Positions 8,005 through 17,015 of a DNA stretch of 59,896 bases are shown in pieces; position 1 is the stretch's first letter; every line of letters begins with the position of its first letter. The notes under the pieces are model-generated. The model was not told where the DNA came from and did not search any database. It was given only the letters and a program-made list of their open reading frames with translations. Source of the DNA: a bacterium (lineage in GTDB: Bacteria > Electryoneota > RPQS01 > DYHQ01). The DNA is taken from the NCBI GenBank assembly GCA_030622545.1, contig JAUXGA010000015.1, positions 1 through 59,896 of the forward strand, written 5' to 3'. Both the position numbers and the translations under genes were made by a program.

Positions 8005-8036
8005 ACAAACGGGCGCACACGTGGGAGCGCCCCTAC
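8005..8036 (+). repeat. Intergenic hairpin GGGCGC/GCGCCC with CAAACG and CTAC flanks
   Basis: GGGCGC at 8011-8016 pairs with GCGCCC at 8027-8032, and the loop contains GTGGGA. The flanks CACAAACG on the left and CCTAC on the right are nearly the same as around another hairpin at 59685-59715, whose stem is unrelated. The constant flanks around unlike stems are the notable point. Confidence 0.5.
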
Positions 8037-8265
8037 GAAATAGAAAAACATCCTATGCATGCTCCTGACATCAGACCTCTGGTTTCATTTAATGAGGGAA
8101 CCCAATATCATCCAGCACCGTTGGCAACTCTTCGCGCTCTTATCTCTCTTTTAAGTCCTTCATCGTAACCGACCTTGTTGCCTGTCAACAACCGATTGAT
8201 TCTGCCCCTCGAAAAACCGATAAAGAAATGTATTCGGCGAAGGCGATCCTTTTTCAAGCGGGCAA
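8037..8265. other. Gap without recognisable gene
   Basis: I see no protein-like frame, RNA gene or strong terminator between the hairpin at 8005 and the FlgM-like frame. Short open frames here have no recognisable content. Given the flagellar remnants that follow, this may be decayed flagellar coding sequence. Confidence 0.4.
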
Positions 8266-8529
8266 ATGAACCAGAAAAAAAATAAATCGGCGGGCGACAA
8301 AAGAACAGTGGAAGGTGCGCGAGAGCTTACCACTTCGAGGGTGATTTCCACTCGAGAGGCAAAACAAAAAGTTGCTCGTGGATTTTATTGCCGACCCGAT
8401 GTATTGGATGCGGTTGCGAAGCGGCTACTTCAAACGTTTCAATTATTCACGGATACTACCGCAATCGAGGAAGACAAATCACCACGCAACTCCTCCCCTT
8501 CCTCCTCTCCTGCAAAAAGATCTTCTTAA
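8266..8529 (+). pseudogene. FlgM-like (anti-sigma-28) remnant or small protein
   Basis: An 87-residue frame contains, at about residues 29-57, a stretch beginning STREAKQKVARGFY and continuing RPDVLDAVAKRLL. It resembles the C-terminal helices of FlgM-like anti-sigma-28 factors. The N-terminus is short and basic. The C-terminal 30 residues, after RLL, are low-complexity Ser/Pro/Lys and look like random translation. No good ribosome-binding site is evident. The call is helped by the motA-motB remnant 100 bases downstream. The similarity is short, and this could be a coincidental frame. Confidence 0.35.
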
Positions 8530-8627
8530 AACCGTCATAAGTTGTGCCGCCCTTGTGCCTCTCTTAAATTCAAGATTGGCGCCATTTTGCCGATAGAGAC
8601 GAGGTATGCAAACTTTTTGGCGAGCGA

Positions 8628-9098
8628 ATGGATTTTTCGACCCTATTGGGTTGGAACGGTGATGGGTTTGATTGTGGCGATGGCGAACACGGGGGAAGAC
8701 TCGAATATGCTCATTCGCCATATCGCGACCGCTTTTACGCGACGCTGTGGGGTATTTTTATGGCGAATCCGGTCTGGCTTCCGCTGGCGGACATCAAACC
8801 GGAAGCGAAGATGATGATGCTGTCCCTGACGAATATCCTCGCACGCTTTCCTAATCGATTGCGTATCGACGGCCATACCGATAATCTTCCCATCAAAAAC
8901 GCCAAGTTTGCATCGAACTGGCAACTTTCCACCGCACGCGCAGCGAATGTGGCGCACCTGCTTCACGAAAAAGGCGGCATCGACGGGAAACGTATCAGCG
9001 TCACTGGCCATGCTTCCTTCGACCCCGCCCTGCCGAACACCACTGCGAAGAACCGCACGATAAACCGTCGCGTGGAAATCGTCGTGTTGGATGAATAG
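8628..9098 (+). pseudogene. Collapsed motA-motB remnant (flagellar stator), frameshifted
   Basis: Three pieces are visible. At 8628-8651 the frame opens MDFSTLLG, like a MotA N-terminus. At about 8650-8736, in another frame, VGTVMGLIVAMANTGEDS and following resemble the MotA cytoplasmic loop and third helix. The original frame resumes at 8733 with YATLWGIFMANPVWLPLADI, MotA's fourth-helix region. At 8796 it passes straight into the OmpA-like peptidoglycan-binding domain of MotB, with GHTDNLPI and NRRVEIVV near the end. The MotA membrane core and end and the whole MotB membrane anchor are missing. The 156-residue frame stays open, but a working stator protein is very unlikely. A terminator at 9101-9127 still follows. 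Confidence 0.75.
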
Positions 9099-9100
9099 AG

Positions 9101-9127
9101 AAAACCCGGTTTAAGAAGCCGGGTTTT
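9101..9127. terminator. Rho-independent terminator (usable in both directions)
   Basis: AAAACCCGG pairs with CCGGGTTTT around TTTAAGAAG-like loop bases, with A-run and T-run at either side. It follows the motB remnant and lies 3' of the minus-strand gene ending at 9201. Confidence 0.8.
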
Positions 9128-9200
9128 CATCTCTGAGAGAGGCAGTAGATCAACTCTCAGGAGGCGTATGTCCTAAGGTCAGCGAGTGACCGTTGGGAAT

Positions 9201-12014
9201 CTACTTTGCAGTGCTCCAGGAAGTCTTCGTGGTACGATGGAACTTCATACCCTTCTTTAGTGCTTCCTTGCTAATCCTCTTCGGCATGGCGCCCTTTGTC
9301 AGAGGCGACCAGGCTTCACCTACCTTATGACTGGCTGTCTTGTAGTAATCCGCATAACGCATCGGGCCGATGTCTGTCGGAATCGTCATTGACGGAGGCT
9401 CAACGGTAGGATCACAGGCACCTGCAACAACGTACAGAGCTTTCTGTTCGGTTCCGAGAACATCCTGATACGGCGGCTGGACATTGCTGGCAATCAGCGA
9501 GAAGTCGCCCGGCCACGCCGGATCATCCATATCGGCTGCGCGATAGACATCGTGTCCGCAAGCGGATGGAGTCCAATTGAGCTCGACATTGCCCGTACCG
9601 TCTTCGATAACCGTCAAATCGCTCGGGTCGACAATACCGCACTCGACGGCACGCAGAATCAGATCACTGTGGGGAACTGGGGGATCCGGAGGAGGAGGGT
9701 TAAAGTACGACGTGTCAATGTTCCAGGAACCACTGCCGGGGATCTCGTCCGGATAGAAGATGTACGTACGATAGTCGGGATACGACGTCCCGCTCGGACC
9801 ATCTGAGTCAAATGCGACCCCTTCCAATTCCGGATATTCGGCACCTGTAAGGTTACGCATGGCGATGTAGAAGTCGCCTTCGGTGATTTCAATGCACGGG
9901 CAGAACTTCACATAGTACCAGCTGTTGAAGCTCGTGTCATCACAAGCGTTAACGCCGAGGTTCCAGCACATTCCCGTTTCATCCGGACCGTAGAGCAGCG
10001 TACCGGGCAGATTGTCGGCGCCATTGTCATCATAGACTTCAAAAACCATGTCCTGATGGTCACCATCCGGCCAGTTGTTTGGAGCCTTGAAGTGTGCGCC
10101 ACCGAGATAGTACGGATACGAAGGCGGTGTGAAACGAACAGCCCAGCATTGCCACCATGAGAAAGAGATGTTGCCGTACCAGTCCTCACCATCATCATAG
10201 GCGATTTCGGACGGCGTGCTCATGATGTCAACATGGTAATGCTCCGTCGGTGCCGTCGTCGGTAAAAGCGTCGTCTGTCCTGAACCACCCGGATCGGTCG
10301 CTGAGAAGTAGTAGCCGTAGCGGCAGCAGCTCGTCAAACTTGGAACCATAGCCTCATAAAGGTTGTTATACTCGCAACCTGTAACCGGCGTCATGGCAAC
10401 GCTGGCCCACGTATGCGTCTGGTCATCGGTATAATATAGCAAGACGGTCATCCCGTCATTGTTAGGATCCTGTACATGCGCCGTGACGTGAATAAAGTTG
10501 TCCGTGACATCACAGTGATGTTCATGTGTTATCACCGGCGGAAGCTGCGGCAAGCTGTCGATTCGGATATCGTCGATAAACCAGTTATCAGCATAGGCGC
10601 CGGTATACAGGAACGCAATTCCGACACTGTCGGTGACACAATCGATAATGAAATGAGGGCCTTCATCAATCCACTCATTTTCAGCCGTAGGCGGAATCTC
10701 GTCGATAAAATAGTAGTGTGAGCAGTCCGGAGACGTCCAGTAGAAACCATTGAAATCGTAATCGCCCGGCCACTGACATCTCTGCATCCAGGAGACCTGG
10801 GCTCCGGCATTGTCTGGATTCCTAAGTGGCGATGATGCTCTCCAGTCAACCACGAAACTGTCAGGATCCGTGTACTGGTGTCCCATCATATAGCCTTGAC
10901 TTGAATAACCGCCACCATAGATCAACCATTCCTCTTCGTCCAGTGTGGAATCACGCTGCACACCCCACGACCCGCAAACCGGATCCCAAGCTGTTCCTTC
11001 GTAGAAATTCTCGAGCCAGTGCCCATTGTAGCCGATACCCGACAAGTTAACCGTGTATACGGTTGCTGTTGCGTTTTCACCGGTGTGAGTGATGTCCAGT
11101 GTGCCCATACGGTTGCCTTCAGTCGTGGTTTGGAAAGTGACATCGAGGGTTGTCGATGCACCCGGACCAAGGACATAGGGCAGCGTGGGGCCATTGTCCC
11201 AGTAGAAATCAGGATTCGTCACAGTAATGGCTGTAATCGTGTCGTCTTCCCCCCCGATATTCGTGAGGAGAACGCCCTCTTGCTTAATGGATTCGGCGCC
11301 GGAACCCGCCCACGGGATGGACGCATGACCGAAGAAAAGATTATCCGGGGTGATCCGAAGAGTCGGCTCTGTCGATGCGCCATGTGCTGTTCCCTTGGCG
11401 CGGATCATAAGATAGCCGATTTCCGACGGATCCCGCCACGCATCCCACTGCTCCTTCCACGAACCCCAATGGAAGTAGTCAACACAACAAGCCGTCGGTG
11501 CGTTGTCGTCCCACGAATACGAGGGGGTACTATCTCCACTCGTTTTAATCTGAATAGCGATGAGAAATTCACCTTCGGTTTCGACACCATCGGGAGGATT
11601 GACCGCGTGAGTGAACCAGTAGAAGCCCGCAGCGCCCGGATTGACTTCCTGATATGCTGGGTCGTCAGGAGAGGAATATAACTCTGTACCAGGCCCGTTG
11701 GTGCAAATGCCGCCACTTCCACAGTTGGTGTAGGGCACCGTGCCATTGGCATCGTAAACCTTAATCACGTAGTCCAGATTTTGCGTATCGCCTGCAGCCC
11801 AATACCAACAGAAATGGACAGAGTCCACTAAGAAACTGTCGGTCGGCCCGACTAAGACACACGCGGCAATATCGTCAAACCAAGTATTAGCGGACGACTC
11901 GGGTGTTCCAGAGTCATTGAAGAGCTCCATATATTGTGCTTGAGCTAAATTCGGTAGCGCCGTCGCGAGGATCGCGATGCTCAGAACTGCTAAAAGTGCG
12001 CTTTTCGTAAACAT
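9201..12014 (-). CDS. Large exported protein with HYDIN/ASPM-type beta domain, no T9SS tail
   Basis: The 937-residue protein starts at ATG 12014, chosen because AAAGG lies six bases upstream and a clean signal peptide follows (MFTKSALLAVLSIAIL, cleavage after AQA). After a first beta-rich region, about residues 215-330 carry a TLRITPDNLFFG-type Ig-like domain of the ASPM/SPD-2/Hydin class. Later beta-rich modules contain many aromatic and Asp residues. Near the C-terminus (about 830-890) is a fibronectin III-like stretch. Unlike six other exported proteins here it ends in a basic tail (KRISKEALKKGMKF and on) with no NPFNPTT motif. Its function is unknown, and it may stay periplasmic or use another sorting route. 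Confidence 0.8.
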   Translation of the reverse strand: MFTKSALLAVLSIAILATALPNLAQAQYMELFNDSGTPESSANTWFDDIAACVLVGPTDSFLVDSVHFCWYWAAGDTQNLDYVIKVYDANGTVPYTNCGSGGICTNGPGTELYSSPDDPAYQEVNPGAAGFYWFTHAVNPPDGVETEGEFLIAIQIKTSGDSTPSYSWDDNAPTACCVDYFHWGSWKEQWDAWRDPSEIGYLMIRAKGTAHGASTEPTLRITPDNLFFGHASIPWAGSGAESIKQEGVLLTNIGGEDDTITAITVTNPDFYWDNGPTLPYVLGPGASTTLDVTFQTTTEGNRMGTLDITHTGENATATVYTVNLSGIGYNGHWLENFYEGTAWDPVCGSWGVQRDSTLDEEEWLIYGGGYSSQGYMMGHQYTDPDSFVVDWRASSPLRNPDNAGAQVSWMQRCQWPGDYDFNGFYWTSPDCSHYYFIDEIPPTAENEWIDEGPHFIIDCVTDSVGIAFLYTGAYADNWFIDDIRIDSLPQLPPVITHEHHCDVTDNFIHVTAHVQDPNNDGMTVLLYYTDDQTHTWASVAMTPVTGCEYNNLYEAMVPSLTSCCRYGYYFSATDPGGSGQTTLLPTTAPTEHYHVDIMSTPSEIAYDDGEDWYGNISFSWWQCWAVRFTPPSYPYYLGGAHFKAPNNWPDGDHQDMVFEVYDDNGADNLPGTLLYGPDETGMCWNLGVNACDDTSFNSWYYVKFCPCIEITEGDFYIAMRNLTGAEYPELEGVAFDSDGPSGTSYPDYRTYIFYPDEIPGSGSWNIDTSYFNPPPPDPPVPHSDLILRAVECGIVDPSDLTVIEDGTGNVELNWTPSACGHDVYRAADMDDPAWPGDFSLIASNVQPPYQDVLGTEQKALYVVAGACDPTVEPPSMTIPTDIGPMRYADYYKTASHKVGEAWSPLTKGAMPKRISKEALKKGMKFHRTTKTSWSTAK

Positions 12015-12537
12015 AGAGAACCTTTTAAGAAAATCTCTTGTTTCTCTCGACATTTGTAAATTGATGAATTATTCTCTATTTATTAGTTGTGATATGGCTA
12101 ATATTTCGTATTAACAGTGGTTATTGTTGTCTATCAATGCTATCCCTTTGGATGACCTGTCTTTATAACCATATTCTCAAAGACACAATAATAACAATAG
12201 CTTATGCTCTTCAAGATCGCTGAATATATCGACTTGTACAATAGTATAAATATAGCAGTCCTCTCGCAAAAAGCTAACTAAAAATAGGAATGATAGATAA
12301 TTTTTGAAATATTATTAAGAAAGTATAAGTTCCGTATGTTCTTAATAAATAAAACGATAGGATTACTCTATTTTAAAAAGCCGTCATTATAGTAGTCTGG
12401 CTTGCTTGCAACGCCTCTCCTTTCTTTTCGGGCAATCGCCGACTTCCGAGGGTAACGAAGAAATGTATAACCAGCTCTGAAAAGAATAATCGTGCCAATC
12501 AACCTGTTACAAGCGAACAAATGAGATTTTCTATCCC
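12015..12537. other. AT-rich intergenic region
   Basis: About 520 bases separate the minus-strand exported protein from the promoter of the riboswitch operon. I see no recognisable gene or RNA in it. It must carry the promoter for the leftward gene, but no clear hexamer pair stands out. Confidence 0.5.
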
Positions 12538-12566
12538 TTGACAATTCCTGATTAATATGTTATATT
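12538..12566 (+). promoter_or_regulatory. Sigma-70 promoter of the TPP-riboswitch operon
   Basis: TTGACA at 12538-12543 and TATATT at 12561-12566 are separated by exactly 17 bases, and the riboswitch aptamer begins about 10 bases later. This is the best promoter match in the window together with the one before secD. Confidence 0.85.
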
Positions 12567-12575
12567 AAAATAGTG

Positions 12576-12668
12576 CTACTGTAGGGGTGGCTGAGCGGTG
12601 CAAGACCCGTACAGCCTGAGATAAAACCCTTCGAACCTGATCTGGATTATACCAGCGTAGGAAGCAGT
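12576..12668 (+). promoter_or_regulatory. TPP (thi-box) riboswitch aptamer
   Basis: The conserved thi-box blocks are in order: AGGGGTG, GCCTGAGATAAA, ACCC, GAACCTGATCTGG and ATACCAGCGTAGGAA. These form the pyrimidine-sensing and pyrophosphate-sensing arms of the thiamine pyrophosphate aptamer. The aptamer lies between a strong promoter and a terminator hairpin, so binding of TPP should favour termination and shut off the TonB receptor and symporter genes. A variable stem (GTGCAAGACCCGTAC region) sits between the blocks, as in many natural examples. Confidence 0.95.
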
Positions 12669-12692
12669 GGCGGAAGAGGGTTTTTTTCTTGA

Positions 12693-12726
12693 CCGTCATT
12701 CGGTTTCTCCGATGGCGGTTTTTTCT
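12693..12726 (+). terminator. Riboswitch expression-platform terminator
   Basis: CCGTCATTCGG pairs, with G-T pairs, with TCCGATGGCGG around TTTC and is followed by TTTTTTCTTT. It ends 18 bases before the receptor ATG. Its position after the aptamer indicates control by transcription attenuation. An anti-terminator pairing was not worked out. Confidence 0.8.
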
Positions 12727-12743
12727 TTGTGGAGGATAACATC

Positions 12744-15341
12744 ATGTTTGTGCGAATTCTACTTGCGATTCTGCTGTGCTCTCTAACTGCGACCTTCGCG
12801 GCGGGAGCCGTGTTGCAGGGCAGAGTCACGGATTATTCCAGCGGCGAACCCATCGCTGGAGTCGTAATCACCATCAAAGAAACGGGCGTGAAAACCCGAA
12901 CGGACAGCGATGGGCAATTCCGCTTGGAAAACATACCCGCAGGTCGCTATGTTGTGAACGCGGCAACGCGCGGCTATTCGACAGCGGTGCGCGAAGTGGT
13001 TCTGTCTGAAAAAGATGTCATCACGTGGAATCCGGAGCTGACTCCCCGTAGCGAAAGCGCAACGGATCCCACAAAACAACCGCGTTATCTGCTACCGGAA
13101 GTAACGGTAGCCACGACCCGCGCAGGCCGGGAGACGCCGGTTTCTTTCTCAAATCTTGACAGAGAGGATGTCGAGACGCGGTATCACACGCAGGATGTTC
13201 CGCTGCTCTTATGCGAGTTGCCGGGAATCCATGCCTATTCCGATGCCGCGAGTAGCGTCGGTTATTCTTACTTGAAGCTTCGCGGCTTCTCACAAAATCG
13301 GGTAGCCGTGATGCTCAACAACGTCCCGCTCAATGACGCGGAATCCCACGAGGTTTTCTGGATTGACCTGCCCGATTTTCCGAGCGATGTTCAGGACATT
13401 CAGATTCAGCGCGGAGTGGGTAGTTCGCTCTATGGCGCAGCGGCGTTGGGTGGCTCGATTAACCTGATTACGAAAGTGCCCGGTTCCGGGGAAGTGCCGG
13501 GAATTAAAATCGTCGGGGGTTACGGCAGTTTCAACACACGCAAAGCGTCGCTGTCGATGACGTCCGGACGCATTGCAGGGCGATACGGTTTCTCGGGTCG
13601 TTTGACGCGTATTCATTCGGACGGTTATCGCTTCGGGAGCTGGACGGATTTATGGAGTTACCATTTTTCAGCGGCGAGATATACCAAGCATCACACGACA
13701 CATGTGAATTTCTACGGCGGCCAGGAACGAACACATTTGGCTTATAACGGAATTCCAAAGGCAGCGGTGGACGGTTTGATTACCGGCGATAAAGACCATG
13801 ACCGTCGCCTGAATCCGCAGACATACGAGAATGAGATTGACAATTTTTTCCAGCCGCACTATGAGCTGCATGACGAATGGAAACTGACGGACAAGCTCGA
13901 CCTTAACAATACGATTTATCTCTTTCGCGGCGATGGCTACTATGACCAGTGGCGTCCCGGCAAAAAACTTGAGGAATACTTTTTCGAGCCGGGGCAGGAG
14001 ACAGTGCAGGTGAATTTGGATACGCTTTTTGAGTCGTCGTACTATGTGGATGAAAACGATGATGGAATGCCTGACCCGGATACGCTCGCGGACGGTCATA
14101 TCGTCTATCATCTCGAGCGCTTTGATTTACTTCGCCGGCGGAATATCAGCGAAACGGATTGGGGCTGGATTCCGAGATTGTCACTCGATTATGGGAAAGG
14201 CGAAGCGGTTATTGGTGGAGCAATCCGGCTGCATGATGCGCGTCACGAAGGACTCGTACGCTGGGGCAATCCGCTTCCAGTGCGCGTGAATCCTGATTAT
14301 CATTATTACGACTATCGCGTGAAGAAGCAGAGTCTGTCCGGCTTCATTCATCTGTTTCACTCGCTGACACCAAAGCTGCGGGTGATGGTGGATTTGCAGG
14401 TGCAGTCGCAGCGTTATCAGATGGAAGACGACAAGCTATTCGGTGTGGAAACGGACAAAACGTTCGACGCTTTCACGCCGCGTTTCGGTTTGAATTATCT
14501 GCTACTCAGTCCCGACAAACGTCGCAACATTCCTGCGGCGAGTGTGTACGCGAATTTCTCGATGGCTCAGCGCGAACCGGCGTTCAAAGACATTTATGAT
14601 CCGCAGGATTACTGGTCATCGCCATTGACCGTTCCAGACCGTTTCGAGGCTCATACTGGCGGCTACAAATATATCGGAGAATCGCTGAAACCGGAAAAGC
14701 TTTCCGATATCGAAATCGGAACATCGTGGGAATGGTCACGTGCTGGTTTTGGAGTGAATGCGTATTACATGTCGCTCCGCGATGAAATCGTGCCTTACGC
14801 TGGGCAACTCGATGATAACGGCGTGCCCATTTCCGGCAACGCCGAAAAAACACTGCATCAGGGACTGGAATTCGTCATGGCGGCATCGCCAAGAGAGAAC
14901 ATAAAAATCAGCGGGAATTTAGTCATCACGGATCACCATTTTGTCAACTATAAAGAGTGGGATTGGAACGCGTGGGATTTTATCAGCCGCGACGGCAATC
15001 GGCTCGCCGGAGATCCAATCTACATTCGGAATATGCGTGTCGAATGGCGACCGAAAAAATTCCTGCTGGCGATTTCATTGCGCATGGTGGGCAAGCAATA
15101 TATTGACAACAGCCAGGAAGAAGATACCGTCGTGCCGTCCTATGAAGTTCTAAATTTCGATGTCGGCTATCGGTTCGAAAAGGTGTCCGGGATTCGAGGA
15201 CTCGAATTGCGATTGCGGGTAAACAATCTACTTAATAGCGAGTACGAAAGAAGCGGTTACAGCGACTGGGATGACGGCACGCCGCGATATTTTGTTGCGC
15301 CGCCGACAAATATTTTTACCACTCTGATTATCGATGTTTAA
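12744..15341 (+). CDS. TonB-dependent outer-membrane receptor, candidate thiamine/precursor importer
   Basis: The 865-residue receptor has a signal peptide (about 1-21, MFVRILLAILLCSLTATFAA), then a carboxypeptidase-regulatory-like domain (about 22-100). A plug domain with LPGIHAY and GVGSSLYGAAALGG (about 120-235) and a 22-strand-type barrel follow. The last residues are TNIFTTLIIDV rather than the usual terminal Phe. Start ATG 12744 has GGAGG eight bases upstream. The only substrate evidence is the TPP riboswitch in its leader. Thi-box-controlled TonB receptors are a known comparative-genomics prediction for thiamine uptake in Bacteroidetes. It overlaps the next gene by 8 bases, so the two are coupled. 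Confidence 0.92.
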   Translation: MFVRILLAILLCSLTATFAAGAVLQGRVTDYSSGEPIAGVVITIKETGVKTRTDSDGQFRLENIPAGRYVVNAATRGYSTAVREVVLSEKDVITWNPELTPRSESATDPTKQPRYLLPEVTVATTRAGRETPVSFSNLDREDVETRYHTQDVPLLLCELPGIHAYSDAASSVGYSYLKLRGFSQNRVAVMLNNVPLNDAESHEVFWIDLPDFPSDVQDIQIQRGVGSSLYGAAALGGSINLITKVPGSGEVPGIKIVGGYGSFNTRKASLSMTSGRIAGRYGFSGRLTRIHSDGYRFGSWTDLWSYHFSAARYTKHHTTHVNFYGGQERTHLAYNGIPKAAVDGLITGDKDHDRRLNPQTYENEIDNFFQPHYELHDEWKLTDKLDLNNTIYLFRGDGYYDQWRPGKKLEEYFFEPGQETVQVNLDTLFESSYYVDENDDGMPDPDTLADGHIVYHLERFDLLRRRNISETDWGWIPRLSLDYGKGEAVIGGAIRLHDARHEGLVRWGNPLPVRVNPDYHYYDYRVKKQSLSGFIHLFHSLTPKLRVMVDLQVQSQRYQMEDDKLFGVETDKTFDAFTPRFGLNYLLLSPDKRRNIPAASVYANFSMAQREPAFKDIYDPQDYWSSPLTVPDRFEAHTGGYKYIGESLKPEKLSDIEIGTSWEWSRAGFGVNAYYMSLRDEIVPYAGQLDDNGVPISGNAEKTLHQGLEFVMAASPRENIKISGNLVITDHHFVNYKEWDWNAWDFISRDGNRLAGDPIYIRNMRVEWRPKKFLLAISLRMVGKQYIDNSQEEDTVVPSYEVLNFDVGYRFEKVSGIRGLELRLRVNNLLNSEYERSGYSDWDDGTPRYFVAPPTNIFTTLIIDV

Positions 15342-16761
15342 CGGGCATTTTCATCCGGTTGATTTAGCGATTCCGGCGGCATATGCTGTCGCGACGCTGC
15401 TTATCGGCATCGTCCGGTCGCGCCGCAAACGAACCGACTCCGACGAATTTCTCCTGATGGGTCGCCGGTTGACGCTCCCGGCTTTCACAGCATCGCTCGT
15501 TACGACATGGTACGGCGGCATCTTAGGTGTCAGTGAATATTCGTGGCGCTACGGATTATCCAACTGGTTTGTTTTCGGCGCGCCGTATTATCTGTATGCG
15601 CTGATTCTCGCGCTTTTTCTTGCGCGGCGCGCTCGGCAAACGCGTTTGTACAGTATTCCCGACCAGCTTGAGCAGAGCTATGGCAAACGAGTCGCTCGAC
15701 TCGGAGCGCTTGTCGTTTTTTTTATGACGATGCCCGCCGCGTATCTGGTGATGCTCGGAACACTCGGGCGCTGGGTGACCGGCTGGAGTTATCCCGTTGC
15801 GCTCGGCGTTGGCGTTCTTTTTTCGACGCTTTATCTTTATTCAGGCGGGCTGCGTTCGGTCGTGCGCACGGACGCGCTTCAGTTTTCAGTCATGTACGGC
15901 GGCTTCGCGGTGATGGTCTTGACGCTGTACGCGCAATTCGGTGGCCTGCCGTATTTGAAAGCACACGTACCGCCTGAACTTTTTACACCCACCGGCGGGC
16001 AGACATTCGCGGCGGTTTTCGTCTGGTATTTTATCGCTTCGACGACGCTCATCGAACCGGCTTTCTATGAACGTATCTACGCTTCGTCCTCACGCAGAAC
16101 TGCGACGCTGGGCATCTTCATCGCGATCGGTTTCTGGGCGTTGTTCGACTTCATGACCACGACGACTGGACTCTATGCGCGAGCGTTGTTGCCGAATATT
16201 GCAGATCCAACTGTCGCTTTCCCGGAACTGGCTCGGCGCGTTCTGCCGGTGGGATTGTTAGGATTGTTTTTGGCGGGACTGTTAGCGACCGTGATGTCCA
16301 CCGTGGACAGCTACAGCTTTATCGCGGCGGGAGCATTCGGACGGGATTTGCTTTGGAAAGGCCGAGCCAATCGGCATCCCTCGGAAATCCCTCGCTTTGT
16401 CCGTATCGGACTCGTTGTTTCAAGCGGCAGCGCATTTCTTTTGGCGCTGACGACGGAATCAGTTGTTTCGCTCTGGCATGCGTTGGGTTCGGTCGGAGCG
16501 CCGGTGTTGCTGATTCCGATGCTCAGCAGTTTCAGCCAAAACTACCGCTTCCCGAGGCGTTGGGTGTTGGCAACGATGATTTCATCCGGCGCGCTGAGTT
16601 TGAGTTGGATTCTGCCTCCAAAAATCGGCCTGATGGACGGTTATCCTCTGAATATACAACCGATTTATATCGGCCTCGGCATATCCCTCGCCTCTTACCT
16701 CCTCGCCCTTCTGATAAGAAAAAGGCCAGGAGACGAACTCCAGACCTTTCGAAAAGTTTGA
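15334..16761 (+). CDS. Sodium:solute symporter (SSS family), candidate thiamine or precursor transporter
   Basis: A 475-residue inner-membrane protein with about 12-13 hydrophobic helices and the SSS-family layout. DEFLLMGRRL lies after the first helix, and a STVDSYSF block (about residue 327) matches the STVDS sodium-site region. It overlaps the receptor gene and shares its riboswitch, so the pair likely moves one compound across both membranes. SSS-family transporters under thi-box control have been proposed before (ThiV), while Bacteroidetes more often use PnuT beside the receptor. Thiamine versus hydroxymethylpyrimidine or thiazole cannot be decided from sequence. There is no terminator-like hairpin with T-run directly after it. 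Confidence 0.85.
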   Translation: MFNGHFHPVDLAIPAAYAVATLLIGIVRSRRKRTDSDEFLLMGRRLTLPAFTASLVTTWYGGILGVSEYSWRYGLSNWFVFGAPYYLYALILALFLARRARQTRLYSIPDQLEQSYGKRVARLGALVVFFMTMPAAYLVMLGTLGRWVTGWSYPVALGVGVLFSTLYLYSGGLRSVVRTDALQFSVMYGGFAVMVLTLYAQFGGLPYLKAHVPPELFTPTGGQTFAAVFVWYFIASTTLIEPAFYERIYASSSRRTATLGIFIAIGFWALFDFMTTTTGLYARALLPNIADPTVAFPELARRVLPVGLLGLFLAGLLATVMSTVDSYSFIAAGAFGRDLLWKGRANRHPSEIPRFVRIGLVVSSGSAFLLALTTESVVSLWHALGSVGAPVLLIPMLSSFSQNYRFPRRWVLATMISSGALSLSWILPPKIGLMDGYPLNIQPIYIGLGISLASYLLALLIRKRPGDELQTFRKV

Positions 16762-16938
16762 GCCGCCGGACTCAACTTATTAAAAATCAAAGCTATCGTG
16801 TTCACGCTTGGGAGTCGAGAACCGACTACTTGATATTATGAGCTCCGGCGGCCTACAATAGTAACTATCCCGACTTACAGCGGGTTCCCGCTGTTTTGCA
16901 ATCTATTCAATTTCTAATTCCCATCGAAATGCAATCCG

Positions 16939-16970
16939 CGCCGTTGTGGCTCTCCAGAGCCGCAATGGCA
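16939..16970 (-). repeat. Dispersed palindrome family F1, copy 3 (reverse orientation)
   Basis: Reads CGCCGTTGT, then stem GGCTC/GAGCC around TCCA, then GCAATGGC. Compared with copy 4 (GGGTC/GACCC) the middle stem pair has flipped from G-C to C-G on both sides. This compensated change points to selection for, or copying through, a folded state. Confidence 0.75.
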
Positions 16971-16998
16971 AGACAACCTTGCGAGAAGCAGCACTACC

Positions 16999-17015
16999 CG
17001 CGACCTCCAGTCGCG
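16999..17015. repeat. Intergenic hairpin CGCGAC/GTCGCG, CTCCA loop
   Basis: A perfect six-base stem around a loop that reads TGGAG on the other strand. It lies 28 bases after F1 copy 3, preceded by GCACTACC. A hairpin with a different stem follows F1 copy 1 in the same way (338-357). Confidence 0.6.

Noticed and set aside
7920-8168. Frame starting inside tRNA-Lys
   Set aside because: It begins in the tRNA and runs through its terminator and a palindromic repeat; not a gene.
11019-11681. 220-codon plus-strand frame
   Set aside because: Antisense to the large exported protein; no ribosome-binding site and no recognisable domain.
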